This document shows positions 7,857 through 16,786 of a stretch of DNA of 18,394 nucleotides, piece after piece (position 1 is the stretch's first letter; the number at the start of each line of letters is the position of its first letter). Position numbers and translations under genes: made by a program. This DNA comes from an uncultured Flavobacteriaceae bacterium (GTDB lineage Bacteria > Bacteroidota > Bacteroidia > Flavobacteriales > Flavobacteriaceae): positions 1-18,394 of the forward strand of contig CALJVK010000012.1 of assembly GCA_937773465.1 (NCBI GenBank), read 5' to 3'. A model generated the notes under the pieces. The model was not told where the DNA came from. It did no database searches and saw nothing but the letters and a program-made list of their open reading frames with translations.

Positions 7857-8456
7857 GTGCATAGCTTATTTGATTTAATTCCTGCTAATTCTATAGAGTT
7901 AATAACTGATTTAATTAATAGTGAAAATTTATCTATTAAAATTGTTAAAACTCGTAAAACTAAACACGGAGATTTTAGATCTTTAAAAGATGGTAAATTT
8001 CAAATTACCTTAAATCATATTGACAATAAGTTCAGGTTTCTAATAACTCTTGTTCATGAACTAGCTCATTTTAAGGTTAGTCAATCTTTTAAATATCGAG
8101 TTAATCCTCATGGTGTTGAGTGGAAAAAAACCTATAAACATTTAATGTTGCCATTTTTAAATAATAAAATTTTTCCTGATGATGTTTTAAAGCATTTAGC
8201 TTTTCATATGATAAACCCTCCAGCAACTACTGATTCTGATATCAACCTTGTTGTTGCATTACAGAATTATGAACTAAATAATGATAATAAATCTTTTCTT
8301 TTTGAAGTTGAATTGAATGATTTTTTTATTTATCAGGAAAATAAAGTATTCATCAAATTACATAAAAGAAGAAAACGATATATTTGTAAAAATGTATCTA
8401 ATGGTCGAAAGTTTTTGTTTTCACCAGTAGCTAGAGTTAAAATAAAAAATAAATGA
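7857..8456 (+). CDS. SprT-like zinc-metallopeptidase-fold protein
   Basis: The protein carries a SprT-like domain with the zinc-binding motif HELAH (H67, E68, H71) followed by a conserved NPHGVEWK segment; the C-terminal part has HKRRKRY and a beta-rich end. Close relatives of about 200 residues are widespread in flavobacteria and are uncharacterised. SprT/Spartan proteins in general bind or cleave proteins on DNA, but that role is not established here. I chose the GTG at 7857, one base after the SDR stop, giving 199 residues that begin HSLFDLIPANS as in the family. An in-frame ATG at 7785 would overlap the SDR by 71 nt and add an unconserved stretch. Its TGA overlaps the next ATG by 4 nt. 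Confidence 0.82.
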   Translation: MHSLFDLIPANSIELITDLINSENLSIKIVKTRKTKHGDFRSLKDGKFQITLNHIDNKFRFLITLVHELAHFKVSQSFKYRVNPHGVEWKKTYKHLMLPFLNNKIFPDDVLKHLAFHMINPPATTDSDINLVVALQNYELNNDNKSFLFEVELNDFFIYQENKVFIKLHKRRKRYICKNVSNGRKFLFSPVARVKIKNK

Positions 8457-8857
8457 AAATAGTAGCAGTTAGTGGATATTTTGACCCAATTCATGTAGGT
8501 CATTTAGAATATTTAAAAATGTCAAAAAAACTTGGTGATAAATTGGTTGTAATTGTAAATAATAATTATCAATGTATTTTAAAAAAAGGCAAACCTTTCA
8601 TGGATGAAAAAGATAGATTAGAGATTGTTAAATCTTTAGAAATGGTTGATGAAGTATTCTTGTCTATTGATAAGGATAAAACTGTTTGTGCTTCTTTGGA
8701 GGCTATTAAACCTGATGTATTTGCAAACGGTGGTGATAGATCTGTTGGCGAAGTTCCTGAATCTAAGATTTGTCAAAAACACAATATAGTTATGACAGAT
8801 GGACTTGGAGATAAAATAAGAAGTTCCTCTGACTTGACAGGTTTGAAACAAATATAG
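8453..8857 (+). CDS. Stand-alone cytidylyl/adenylyltransferase domain protein
   Basis: A 134-residue nucleotidyltransferase of the HIGH superfamily, which couples a nucleotide to a phosphorylated substrate and releases pyrophosphate. The N-terminus has the nucleotide-binding loop GYFDPIHVGH with HxGH at 14-17; further on come MDEKDRLEIV, PDVFANGGDR and a C-terminal KIRSSSDL that stands for the family's ISSxxxR-like motif. The size fits single-domain relatives such as the RfaE/HldE C-terminal domain (heptose-1-phosphate adenylyltransferase) and glycerol-3-phosphate cytidylyltransferase; the sequence does not decide between them. Start ATG overlaps the SprT-like stop (ATGA), so translation is coupled. 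Confidence 0.85.
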   Translation: MKIVAVSGYFDPIHVGHLEYLKMSKKLGDKLVVIVNNNYQCILKKGKPFMDEKDRLEIVKSLEMVDEVFLSIDKDKTVCASLEAIKPDVFANGGDRSVGEVPESKICQKHNIVMTDGLGDKIRSSSDLTGLKQI

Positions 8858-8860
8858 TTT

Positions 8861-10342
8861 ATGGAAAATAAATTTAATTTTTCTGATGAAAATTCATCCA
8901 TAAAAAATTCTGATAAGTCAATATCCGGTAATGCAAAAGGTTTGTTATCGTCGACTTTGTTTTTTTTAAAAGAAATTTTAGATTTTAGAAATGAGACAGA
9001 TAAAGCTGCTACTTTACATTCCATAAAAAATGATATATCAATTAAAGGTCCTACAGCCTGGATCTTAATTTGTTCAATTTTTGTTGCATCAGTTGGCTTA
9101 AATGCAAATTCGATTCCTGTTGTTATTGGTGCAATGCTTATTTCTCCATTAATGGGTCCAATTTTAGGATTTGGATTATCAATTGCTATTAATGATTTAG
9201 AAACCTTAAAAAAATCCATTTTGAATTTTTCTGTAATGGTTATTTTAAGTGTTTTTACTGCCTACTTGTTTTTTTCATTTTTCCCTCTTAGAGAGGAATC
9301 TTCGGAACTGCTATCCAGAACTAAACCTGATATCAGAGATGTGTTAATTGCTTTTTTTGGGGGACTCGCTCTTATAATTGCTAAAACAAAAAAAGGAACT
9401 ATCTCTACTGTTATTTATGGTGTTGCAATTGCTACTGCATTAATGCCTCCTCTTTGTACTGTAGGATATGGATTGGCAACTGGAAAAGCTTCTTTTGCTG
9501 TTGGTGCAATGTATTTATTTATGATTAATACATTATATATAGTTTTAGCCACTTATTTAATAATTAAATTACTCAGATTTCCATTAATAGATTATGTAAA
9601 TTCTAAAAGAAGAAGACTTATTTCAAGATTAGTTACTTTCTTTTCGATTTTAATGTTAATTCCCGCATTTTATACTTTTGTTGGAGTTTTATATGAAAAT
9701 AAATTTGATAATTCAATTAGTGAGTTTTTAGATTTTGAATTGGATGGAATTGCTAATAAAGATTATTTAATAATAAACTCTAAAATAGAATATAATATAG
9801 ATGAAGTTAATTATGTCTTCCCTTGGCGTGATAAGACTTCCAGTTTAACACTCAACAGCTTTGGATTGGACCCAATTTCTGATGATATAATGATTTTATT
9901 AAAGGCTAAAATTAAAAAATATCCACATTTATCTCTGACTTCTATTAATTTCAATCAACAAAAAATTGAAAATGATTTTAAAGAACAAAAACGCTTTTTA
10001 GTTGAACTTAGACGTAGAGATTCTTTAGACCTTTCAAATAAAAACAAACAAATAGAGGAGTTAACTCAAAGACTTAATAATTTAGAAAAAATAGAATCAA
10101 AAAATATTTTATATAAAACAATTATTGAAGATGTAAAATTAAATTACGATCAAATTATAGACTTTAATCTTCAAAATTTATTTGATATAGATCCAAAAGA
10201 TCAAAATTCAAAATTGATTTTTTATATTAAATGGAATGAATCAATTTCTGAAAATGAAATTTTTAAACAAGAACAAAAAATAAAAACTTGGTTAACATTA
10301 AAACTAAAGGACGAATCCTTTGAATTAGTAAGATTCAGATAG
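8861..10342 (+). CDS. DUF389 (TIGR00341 family) integral membrane protein
   Basis: Membrane protein of unknown function. After a ~60-residue polar N-terminus come several hydrophobic segments at about 66-82, 85-110, 122-142, 160-175, 181-205, 212-237 and 256-278. They include the DUF389 hallmarks ISPLMGPILG (94-103) and ATALMPPLCTVGYG (191-204). The second half (about 280-493) is soluble and contains a charged coiled-coil-like stretch around 365-415. The N-terminal block plus long cytoplasmic or periplasmic tail is typical of bacterial members of 450-500 residues. It starts 3 nt after the nucleotidyltransferase and is the last gene of the pdh unit. Its stop touches the stop of the convergent ATPase gene, leaving no terminator space. 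Confidence 0.88.
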   Translation: MENKFNFSDENSSIKNSDKSISGNAKGLLSSTLFFLKEILDFRNETDKAATLHSIKNDISIKGPTAWILICSIFVASVGLNANSIPVVIGAMLISPLMGPILGFGLSIAINDLETLKKSILNFSVMVILSVFTAYLFFSFFPLREESSELLSRTKPDIRDVLIAFFGGLALIIAKTKKGTISTVIYGVAIATALMPPLCTVGYGLATGKASFAVGAMYLFMINTLYIVLATYLIIKLLRFPLIDYVNSKRRRLISRLVTFFSILMLIPAFYTFVGVLYENKFDNSISEFLDFELDGIANKDYLIINSKIEYNIDEVNYVFPWRDKTSSLTLNSFGLDPISDDIMILLKAKIKKYPHLSLTSINFNQQKIENDFKEQKRFLVELRRRDSLDLSNKNKQIEELTQRLNNLEKIESKNILYKTIIEDVKLNYDQIIDFNLQNLFDIDPKDQNSKLIFYIKWNESISENEIFKQEQKIKTWLTLKLKDESFELVRFR

Positions 10343-11095
10343 CTATAAATATTTCTTTACTTTTTTTAGAAGCTCAGAAGAATACACAAAGTTTGTAACT
10401 GATTCAATATTTGTTTTTAAAATTTCTTTATTTGTTCCTTCCCAATTCTTTTCTCCTGAAACCATAAATATAATTTTTTCTCCAATTTCAATTACTGAAT
10501 TCATATCGTGAGAATTTATAATTGTAGTTATATTATATTCTTTCGTAATTTCATGAATAAGTTTATCAATTACTATTGCTGTTTTAGGATCTAAACCGGA
10601 ATTAGGTTCGTCACAAAATAAATATTTAGGATTCATTACAATTGCTCTAGCAATAGCAACTCTTTTTTGCATTCCACCAGAAATTTCAGAGGGAAGTTTG
10701 TCAACAGCTTTTGAAAGTTCAACTCTTTCAATAGCTATTTTTGCTTTTTCTCTTATTTCTTCTTCGTTTCTGTTTGTCAGCATATTTAATGGGAACATTA
10801 CATTTTCAATAACAGACATTGAATCAAACAAAGCGCTTCCTTGAAAAACCATCCCCATTTCTCTTCTTAATAAAGTTTTATCACTTTCATTCATGTTTAA
10901 GTTAGATACACCATCGTATATTATTTCTCCACTATCAGGTTCGTGTAATCCTAACAAACATTTTAATAATACTGTTTTTCCTGATCCACTTTGTCCAATT
11001 ATTAAGTTCGTTTTACCTTTTTCAAAAGTTGTAGAAATGTTCTGGATAATTGTACTTCCATCAAAAGATTTTTTTATGTTTTTAATTTCGATCAT
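10343..11095 (-). CDS. ABC transporter ATPase of the MlaF type
   Basis: ATP-binding subunit that powers lipid transport with the MlaE-like permease encoded just upstream. The 250 residues have Walker A GQSGSGKT (34-41), the Q-loop at Q85, an ABC signature ISGGMQ (138-143), Walker B YLFCDE (158-163, E163 catalytic) and the H-loop histidine H196. The variant signature with GGM and the following KRVAIARA are usual for MlaF. The start ATG at 11095 overlaps the permease stop by one base (TAATG) and begins MIEIKNIKKSF. An upstream in-frame ATG at 11155 would only add residues translated from inside the permease gene. The MlaD-type lipid-binding subunit is not in the window. Family is certain; the transported lipid is inferred. 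Confidence 0.9.
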   Translation of the reverse strand: MIEIKNIKKSFDGSTIIQNISTTFEKGKTNLIIGQSGSGKTVLLKCLLGLHEPDSGEIIYDGVSNLNMNESDKTLLRREMGMVFQGSALFDSMSVIENVMFPLNMLTNRNEEEIREKAKIAIERVELSKAVDKLPSEISGGMQKRVAIARAIVMNPKYLFCDEPNSGLDPKTAIVIDKLIHEITKEYNITTIINSHDMNSVIEIGEKIIFMVSGEKNWEGTNKEILKTNIESVTNFVYSSELLKKVKKYL

Positions 11096-11829
11096 TAGCT
11101 TAATAATAATTGTGTAATAATGAAATTTACTATGATAATTATTATGGAGGTCCAAACAAATGATAATGTACTTGCTTTTCCTACCTCCAGAGCTCCACCT
11201 TTCATATAAAACCCATGATATGATGGAACTGTAGCTAATATAAATGCAAATAAAATTGTTTTTAAATAGGCATAACTTACGTGAGATGGATCAAAATCCA
11301 TTTGAATTCCTGAGATAAATGCTTCGCTTGGAACTCCTGCAAAGGTCATCGCAACAAATCCACCAAAAATTGCAACAAACATTGCCACTGTAATTACAAA
11401 AGGATAAAATAATAACGCTATAATTTTTGGAAAAACTAGATAGTTTAATGGATTAATTCCCATAACCTCTAATGCATCTATTTGTTCGGTTACTCTCATT
11501 GTTCCGATACTTGAAGTAATATATGATCCAACTTTTCCAGCCATAATTATAGACATAAAAGTTGGAGCAAATTCAAGAATAACGGACTGTCTTGTTGCAA
11601 ATCCTATTAATGATTTTGACAAAAACGGACTACTTAAGTTAAGAGCAGTTTGTATTGCTACAACTCCTCCAATAAAAAAAGATAAAATTGTAACAATAGG
11701 AATAGATTCAATTATAAGATCATTAATTTCTTTAAAAATTAACTTTCTTTGGACTTTCCATTTGCTTGGTTTGAAAAACGACATTTTTATCATTAAAAAA
11801 TATCTTCCAATATCATCTATATATAGCAT
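11095..11829 (-). CDS. MlaE-type ABC transporter permease
   Basis: Inner-membrane permease of the Mla/TTG2 lipid transport family, which moves phospholipids between inner and outer membranes. The 244 residues show an N-terminal amphipathic stretch (IGRYFLMI) and about five hydrophobic segments near 43-62, 85-108, 131-160, 188-203 and 222-241. Family landmarks are the FFIGGVVAIQ segment, ILEFAPTF, and EQIDALEVMGINPL (115-128), the loop that contacts the ATPase. The ATPase gene overlaps its stop by one base. The ketoacyl synthase gene ends 56 nt upstream on the same strand, so all may be co-transcribed. The chosen ATG gives the N-terminus usual for flavobacterial members. Confidence 0.9.
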   Translation of the reverse strand: MLYIDDIGRYFLMIKMSFFKPSKWKVQRKLIFKEINDLIIESIPIVTILSFFIGGVVAIQTALNLSSPFLSKSLIGFATRQSVILEFAPTFMSIIMAGKVGSYITSSIGTMRVTEQIDALEVMGINPLNYLVFPKIIALLFYPFVITVAMFVAIFGGFVAMTFAGVPSEAFISGIQMDFDPSHVSYAYLKTILFAFILATVPSYHGFYMKGGALEVGKASTLSFVWTSIIIIIVNFIITQLLLS

Positions 11830-11885
11830 AGTTAAATTATCTATCTAAAGTTAAAAATATAAAAATCAAAATGAGTATTAATTTA

Positions 11886-12950
11886 TTAGATTTTATATGT
11901 TATTGCGTTAATGTTCATGCCAGCACCAACGCTACCAAATATTATAATATCGCCTTTCTTTAGCGAATGGTCCTTTAGTTCAAGTTTGTTTACAAGGTCA
12001 AATAAAGTTGGTATTGTGGCTACTGAGCTGTTACCTAGTTTATTTATTGACATTGGTAATACACCTGGTGGTGTTTCTAAATCATATAATTTATAGAACC
12101 TATCAACAATAGCTTCATCCATTTTTTCATTTGCTTGATGTAGAAAAACTTTTTTAACATCTTTAATGGAATAGTTAGTTAACTCAAGACATTCTTTCAT
12201 TGCTTGAGGAACTTGTACTATTGCAAATTCATAAACTTTTCTTCCATACATTTTGATGTACTTAGTTTTTGATTTCGATTCTAAATCATAAGATTCTCCA
12301 AAAAACAAATAAAAAGCCTCTTTATCAGTGAATGTACATGATTTATGGGATAAGATTCCACTATTTTTAATTTGACTTTTCAATTCAACTATTGAAGCGC
12401 CAGCTCCATCAGCATAAATCATTGAATCCCTGTCATTAACATCGTATGTTCTTGAAAGAGTTTCTGCTCCAATTACTAAACATTTTTTTGCCATTCCTGC
12501 TTTAATGAAAGCATAAGCTTGAATAACACCTTCGATCCAGCCAGGACATCCAAAAATAATATCATAACAAACGCAATTGGGATTTTTAATTCCTAAATTA
12601 AATTTAACTCTACTAGCTAGGCTTGGAAGACTATCTGATTGTTTTGTGCCAGATTTAATATCTCCAAAATTATGCGCTACTATTATATAATCTATTGTTT
12701 CTTGATCTAATGCGGCATCTTTAATAGCTTTTTCAGCAGCAAAAAATGCTAAATCTGAAGTATTGTGATGATCTTTGGCATATCTCCTTTCTTCAATACC
12801 TGTAATTGATTTAAATTTTTTTATTATTACTTCATTACTTACCTTAAAATCAGAACCATCTGAATTTAAAAACTTAGCATTTAAAAAATCATGATTTCTT
12901 TTAGTTAATAACGGAATGTAAGAACCAGTTCCAGTAATTTTAATAGACAT
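11886..12950 (-). CDS. 3-oxoacyl-ACP synthase III-like (KAS III) enzyme
   Basis: Thiolase-fold condensing enzyme. The 354 residues contain the catalytic triad expected for KAS III: C135 in FGCPGW, H271 in LHQAN and N307 in LGNSS; glycine-rich GSVGAG sits near the C-terminus. The FGCPGW form and the length differ from housekeeping FabH (~320-330 residues, usual motif with AC at the nucleophile) and match the 'KAS III family' paralogues common in flavobacteria. The true substrate is not known; it may start fatty-acid or specialised lipid chains. It begins 33 nt after the gcvP stop on the same strand and precedes the Mla-type genes. Catalytic competence is supported by the intact triad. Confidence 0.88.
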   Translation of the reverse strand: MSIKITGTGSYIPLLTKRNHDFLNAKFLNSDGSDFKVSNEVIIKKFKSITGIEERRYAKDHHNTSDLAFFAAEKAIKDAALDQETIDYIIVAHNFGDIKSGTKQSDSLPSLASRVKFNLGIKNPNCVCYDIIFGCPGWIEGVIQAYAFIKAGMAKKCLVIGAETLSRTYDVNDRDSMIYADGAGASIVELKSQIKNSGILSHKSCTFTDKEAFYLFFGESYDLESKSKTKYIKMYGRKVYEFAIVQVPQAMKECLELTNYSIKDVKKVFLHQANEKMDEAIVDRFYKLYDLETPPGVLPMSINKLGNSSVATIPTLFDLVNKLELKDHSLKKGDIIIFGSVGAGMNINAITYKI

Positions 12951-12983
12951 GTTTAATATTTAATTATAACTAAGTTAAGAAAG

Positions 12984-15836
12984 TCATTGATAAGATTCAA
13001 TTGGTTCACATGTACAAATCAAATTTCTATCTCCATATGCATCATCAACTCTTCTGACTGAGGGCCAAAATTTGTTTTCTAAAACATATGATGTTGGAAA
13101 CGCCGCTTTTTGTCTAGTATATGGATAATCCCAGTTTTCTCTTATTATCATTTTCATAGTATGTGGTGCGTTTTTCAATAAATTATTATCGTTATTTTCT
13201 ACACATTCGTCTATTTCTTTTCGAATTAAAATCATAGCATCGCAAAACCTGTTAATTTCTTCAATATTTTCACTTTCCGTTGGTTCAATCATCATAGTAC
13301 CTGGTACTGGAAACGAAACTGTTGGAGCATGAAATCCATAATCAATTAATCTTTTAGCTATATCCATTACCTCAATTCCATTTGATTTAAAAGGTCTACA
13401 ATCTATAATTAATTCGTGGGCAGCTCTGCCTTTTTCTCCAGTGTAAAGAATATCAAAATGATTTTCAATTCTATTTTTAATATAATTGGCATTTAAAATA
13501 GCAAATTCAGTGGACGATTTTAACCCTTTTGCACCTAGCATACATATGTATCCATATGAAATAACGCATGCCAAGGCTGATCCCCAAGGTGCTCCTGAAA
13601 TTGATTTAACACTTTCTTTAGAACTTATATTAATTATAGCATTATTTGGCAAAAATGGGACAAGGTGTTTTGCTACACAAATAGGTCCAACTCCTGGTCC
13701 ACCACCACCATGTGGAATAGCAAATGTTTTATGTAGGTTTAAATGACAAACATCTGCTCCTATTATGTATGGATTTGTTAGTCCAACCTGGGCATTCATA
13801 TTTGCACCATCCATGTATACCTGACCTCCATTTAAGTGAATGGTTTTGGTAATTTCCTGAATTGATGATTCAAAAACTCCATGTGTTGAGGGATATGTAA
13901 TCATTAAAGCTGCTAAATTATCCTTGTATTTATTCAGCTTTTTCTTTCAATTCTTCTACATTAATATTTCCATGTTTATCTGTTCCAACAACTACAACTT
14001 TCATTCCTGCCATCACAGCAGAAGCAGGATTAGTTCCATGAGCGGAGGATGGGATTAAACAAATATTTCTATGGTCTTGTGAAATACTTTTTAAATACGC
14101 TCTGATAACCATTAAACCAGCATATTCTCCCTGCGCACCTGAATTTGGTTGCAATGAAGTTCCACTAAAACCTGTTATTTCATTTAATTGTTTTTCTAGT
14201 TTTTTTATAAGTTTTTGATATCCTCTTGCTTGATTTAAAGGAACAAAAGGGTGGATGTTATTCCATTTCGCCCAGCTAATTGGAAGCATTTCAGAAGCTG
14301 CATTTAGTTTCATAGTACATGAACCAAGTGAAATCATTGAATGAGTTAATGATAAGTCTTTTCTTTCTAGATTTTTAATATATCTCATTAATGCGGTTTC
14401 TGAATGGTATTTATTAAAAACTTCGGAATCCATAAATGTAGATTCTCTTTTTAATTTTCAGGAAATCTTTTTTGTTTAATGTTTAAATTAATTTCAAAAA
14501 GATCAATATTTATTGCTTTAGCTATTGCATCAACAATTATTCTGAATGTCTTTTAATGAAGTTGCTTCATTTAATAGAAATAGAAAAATATTTTTCGTCT
14601 ATGTAATTGAAAGTTGATTTTATTTAGTTCAGCAATTATTCTTAATTTTATTCACTAGGGCCCTCTAAAAACAGAGTATCAAAAAAGAATTTATTTATGT
14701 TGTTTTAGGCCTAGTTTAATTAAATGCATTTTCAAGAATTACTGTTAATTCATGAATACTATTTGCTATTTCTTTTAAGGCCTTTAGGTCCATGAAAAAC
14801 TCCGTACATTCCAGCCATAACTGCAAGCAATACCTGAGATGTACATATGTTGGAAGTAGCTCTATCTCTTTTAATATGTTGCTCTCTAGTTTGTAAGAGC
14901 CATTCTTAAAGCAGAGTCATCATCTGAATCTTTAGTTAAATCCAATAATTCTTCCAGGGACAGATCTTTTGTATTCTTCTTTAGTAGCAAAAAAAGCTGC
15001 ATGTGGACCTCCATAGCCAAGAGGAATTCCAAACCTCTGAGATGTTCCAACGACAACATCAGCTCCAAACAAAGAGGGTTCTTTTAATAGACAAAGCGAA
15101 AATAAGTCTGCAGCAACAACTATTTTAATCATTGTTGACTTAGGCTTTAGCACAATATCCCTCTATGTCATTCAATATTCTCCATGAACTCCAGGATATT
15201 GCATAAAACATCCATAAAAACTAGAATCATAATTAAAGTTTTCAAAGCTCGCCAATTATGACTTGAATGCCTAGAGGTTCAGCCCTAGTTTCTAATAAAC
15301 TATATTGTTTGTGGAAGTGTGTCATTTGAAACAAAAAACCTTGAAATATTATTCTTTTTTTGTTCTCTAGTTCTCGAACTAAACAACATAGTCATAGCTT
15401 CAGCAGCAGCGGTACTTTCATCTAACAAAGAAGCATTTGCTAATTCCATACCTGTCAAATCACATATTATAGTCTGGTAATTTAAAAGCGCTTCCATTCT
15501 TCCTTGAGCAATTTCTGCTTGATAAGGTGTGTAAGCTGTATACCAACTAGGGTTTTCTAAAATATTCCTTTTTATTACTGACGGCACGATAGCTTGATTG
15601 TAACCTAATCCTATGTAAGATTTATAAATTTTATTCTTCTTACCTAATTTTTCAATATGTGATAAGTAATCGTTTTCTGATAGAGCTGGTTTAAGATTCA
15701 TCTCTTTTTTTAACCTAATATTTTCAGGAATTGTTTCTGAAATTAATTGTTCTATACTTTTTGAATTAATATATTCAAGCATAGAAATTTTATCTTGATT
15801 ATTTATTCCAATGTGTCTGTCTGCAAAATTATACAT
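12984..15836 (-). CDS. gcvP: Glycine dehydrogenase (decarboxylating), P protein, frameshifted in the middle
   Basis: PLP enzyme that decarboxylates glycine and passes the aminomethyl group to lipoylated GcvH, first step of the glycine cleavage system. The span of 2,853 nt fits the single-chain form of ~950 residues. The N-terminal half starts [10 protein letters not shown] at 15836 and is clean to about 15300. The next stretch holds conserved pieces in different frames, for example [12 protein letters not shown], the [20 protein letters not shown] segment and PGRIIG. The C-terminal half has [34 protein letters not shown] and the PLP lysine in HLNLHKTF (codon 13728-13730), followed by [12 protein letters not shown]. 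Frame breaks lie at about 15300, 15240, 15142, 14930, several between 14886 and 14434, and about 13915. An intact C-terminal 306 residues and N-terminal 178 residues argue for sequence error, not decay. Confidence 0.92.
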
Positions 15837-15961
15837 TTATAACAAATATTTAGTTCAAAATTAATTAATATCGTCCTAAATAATGCATAATTTTAGAACT
15901 TTGATTAAAAAGTTTTTAACTTATTTTTTAACTAGAAATTATAATTTACAAATTCAGATAA
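15837..15961. promoter_or_regulatory. Divergent intergenic region between gcvP and the UbiA-like gene, with a -7-like box for gcvP
   Basis: The gap is 125 nt and strongly AT-rich. On the minus strand TAATTTTG (15856-15863) fits the Bacteroidota -7 consensus TAnnTTTG and lies 20 nt before the gcvP start; no convincing -33 TTTG was found at the expected distance. No plus-strand promoter for the membrane protein is clear. The space holds no structure resembling a glycine riboswitch aptamer. Confidence 0.35.
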
Positions 15962-16786
15962 ATGTTGTTTTATAAAAAAGCTTTTGATTTTTATATAAAA
16001 TCAAGCTTACATCTGGGATTTTGTGTTGTATCACTTTATTTAGTGTCTATTTTTAAACAACAAATTACTATAAATTATTATGTACTAATCTGTCTTTTTA
16101 GTTCAACTATTATTGTTTATAATTTTATAAAATATGCATCAACTTTGCCGTACTATTTCTTTGTACAAAATGTGCCAATAAAAAAAATACAAATACTAAG
16201 TTTTATTTCAGGTTGTGTTCTTTTGTTTTCTTTATTTTTTTTGGGTTGGAAAACTTTATTTTTTGGATTTTTTCTTTTTTTAATTTGTCTCTTATATGTC
16301 TTTCCATTAAATCATTCGAAATCTAATTTTAGAAATCGTAGTAAGATTAAATTATTTCTTGTAGCAATATGTTGGTCTGGTTCAACTGTTTTGTTACCAT
16401 TTATTGAATCTAAACAAATGGATTACTATGGCTCTTTAGTACTTTTTGTTCAGTTTTTTTTATTTGTAGTTATATATAGCATGCCATTTGAAATACGAGA
16501 TTTAAATTACGATTCTAAAGAGCTTAGAACAATTCCTCAAATTTTTGGAATAAAAAAATCAAAGTATATTTCTTACGTACTGAGTTTTATTTTTATCTCT
16601 ATTTCATTTATAAACCCATCAAGAAACAATGATCTTATATCAGATATATTAATATCTATTATTTTGATTTTTATTATTTACAAAACAAAGAAAAATCAAA
16701 CAAAGTATTTTTCAAGCTTCTGGGTAGAATCTGTTCCTGTATATTGGTTTATAATTCAGTCAATCCTATTTGGAAGAATCGTTTAA
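15962..16786 (+). CDS. UbiA-like polytopic membrane protein with a degenerate first Asp motif
   Basis: The 274-residue protein is almost wholly hydrophobic with about seven to nine predicted membrane segments. The stretch FEIRDLNYD (176-184) resembles the second aspartate motif of UbiA prenyltransferases, with D180 and D184. Where the first motif NDxxDxxxD should stand, in the second hydrophobic segment, the sequence is N54-F-I-K57-Y, so the metal-binding aspartates are lacking. Thus it is either a distant UbiA relative that is not a classical prenyltransferase, or only superficially similar. The ATG at 15962 is divergent from gcvP. The 3' end overlaps the 3' end of purE by 21 nt. Function is unknown; a coding gene is near certain given length and no frame breaks. 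Confidence 0.65.
   Translation: MLFYKKAFDFYIKSSLHLGFCVVSLYLVSIFKQQITINYYVLICLFSSTIIVYNFIKYASTLPYYFFVQNVPIKKIQILSFISGCVLLFSLFFLGWKTLFFGFFLFLICLLYVFPLNHSKSNFRNRSKIKLFLVAICWSGSTVLLPFIESKQMDYYGSLVLFVQFFLFVVIYSMPFEIRDLNYDSKELRTIPQIFGIKKSKYISYVLSFIFISISFINPSRNNDLISDILISIILIFIIYKTKKNQTKYFSSFWVESVPVYWFIIQSILFGRIV

Noticed and set aside
8636..9219. Minus-strand open frames opposite the nucleotidyltransferase and DUF389 genes
   Set aside because: They are antisense to genes with clear motifs, overlap each other in different frames, and show no recognisable features.
11096..11155. Upstream ATG start for the MlaF-type ATPase
   Set aside because: The extra residues come from within the permease gene in another frame; the ATG overlapping the permease stop (TAATG) gives the normal start MIEIKNIKKSF.
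15837..15961. Possible glycine riboswitch before gcvP
   Set aside because: The gap is only 125 nt, very AT-rich, with a promoter-like box 20 nt from the start, leaving no room for an aptamer leader; no conserved GC-rich helices were seen.
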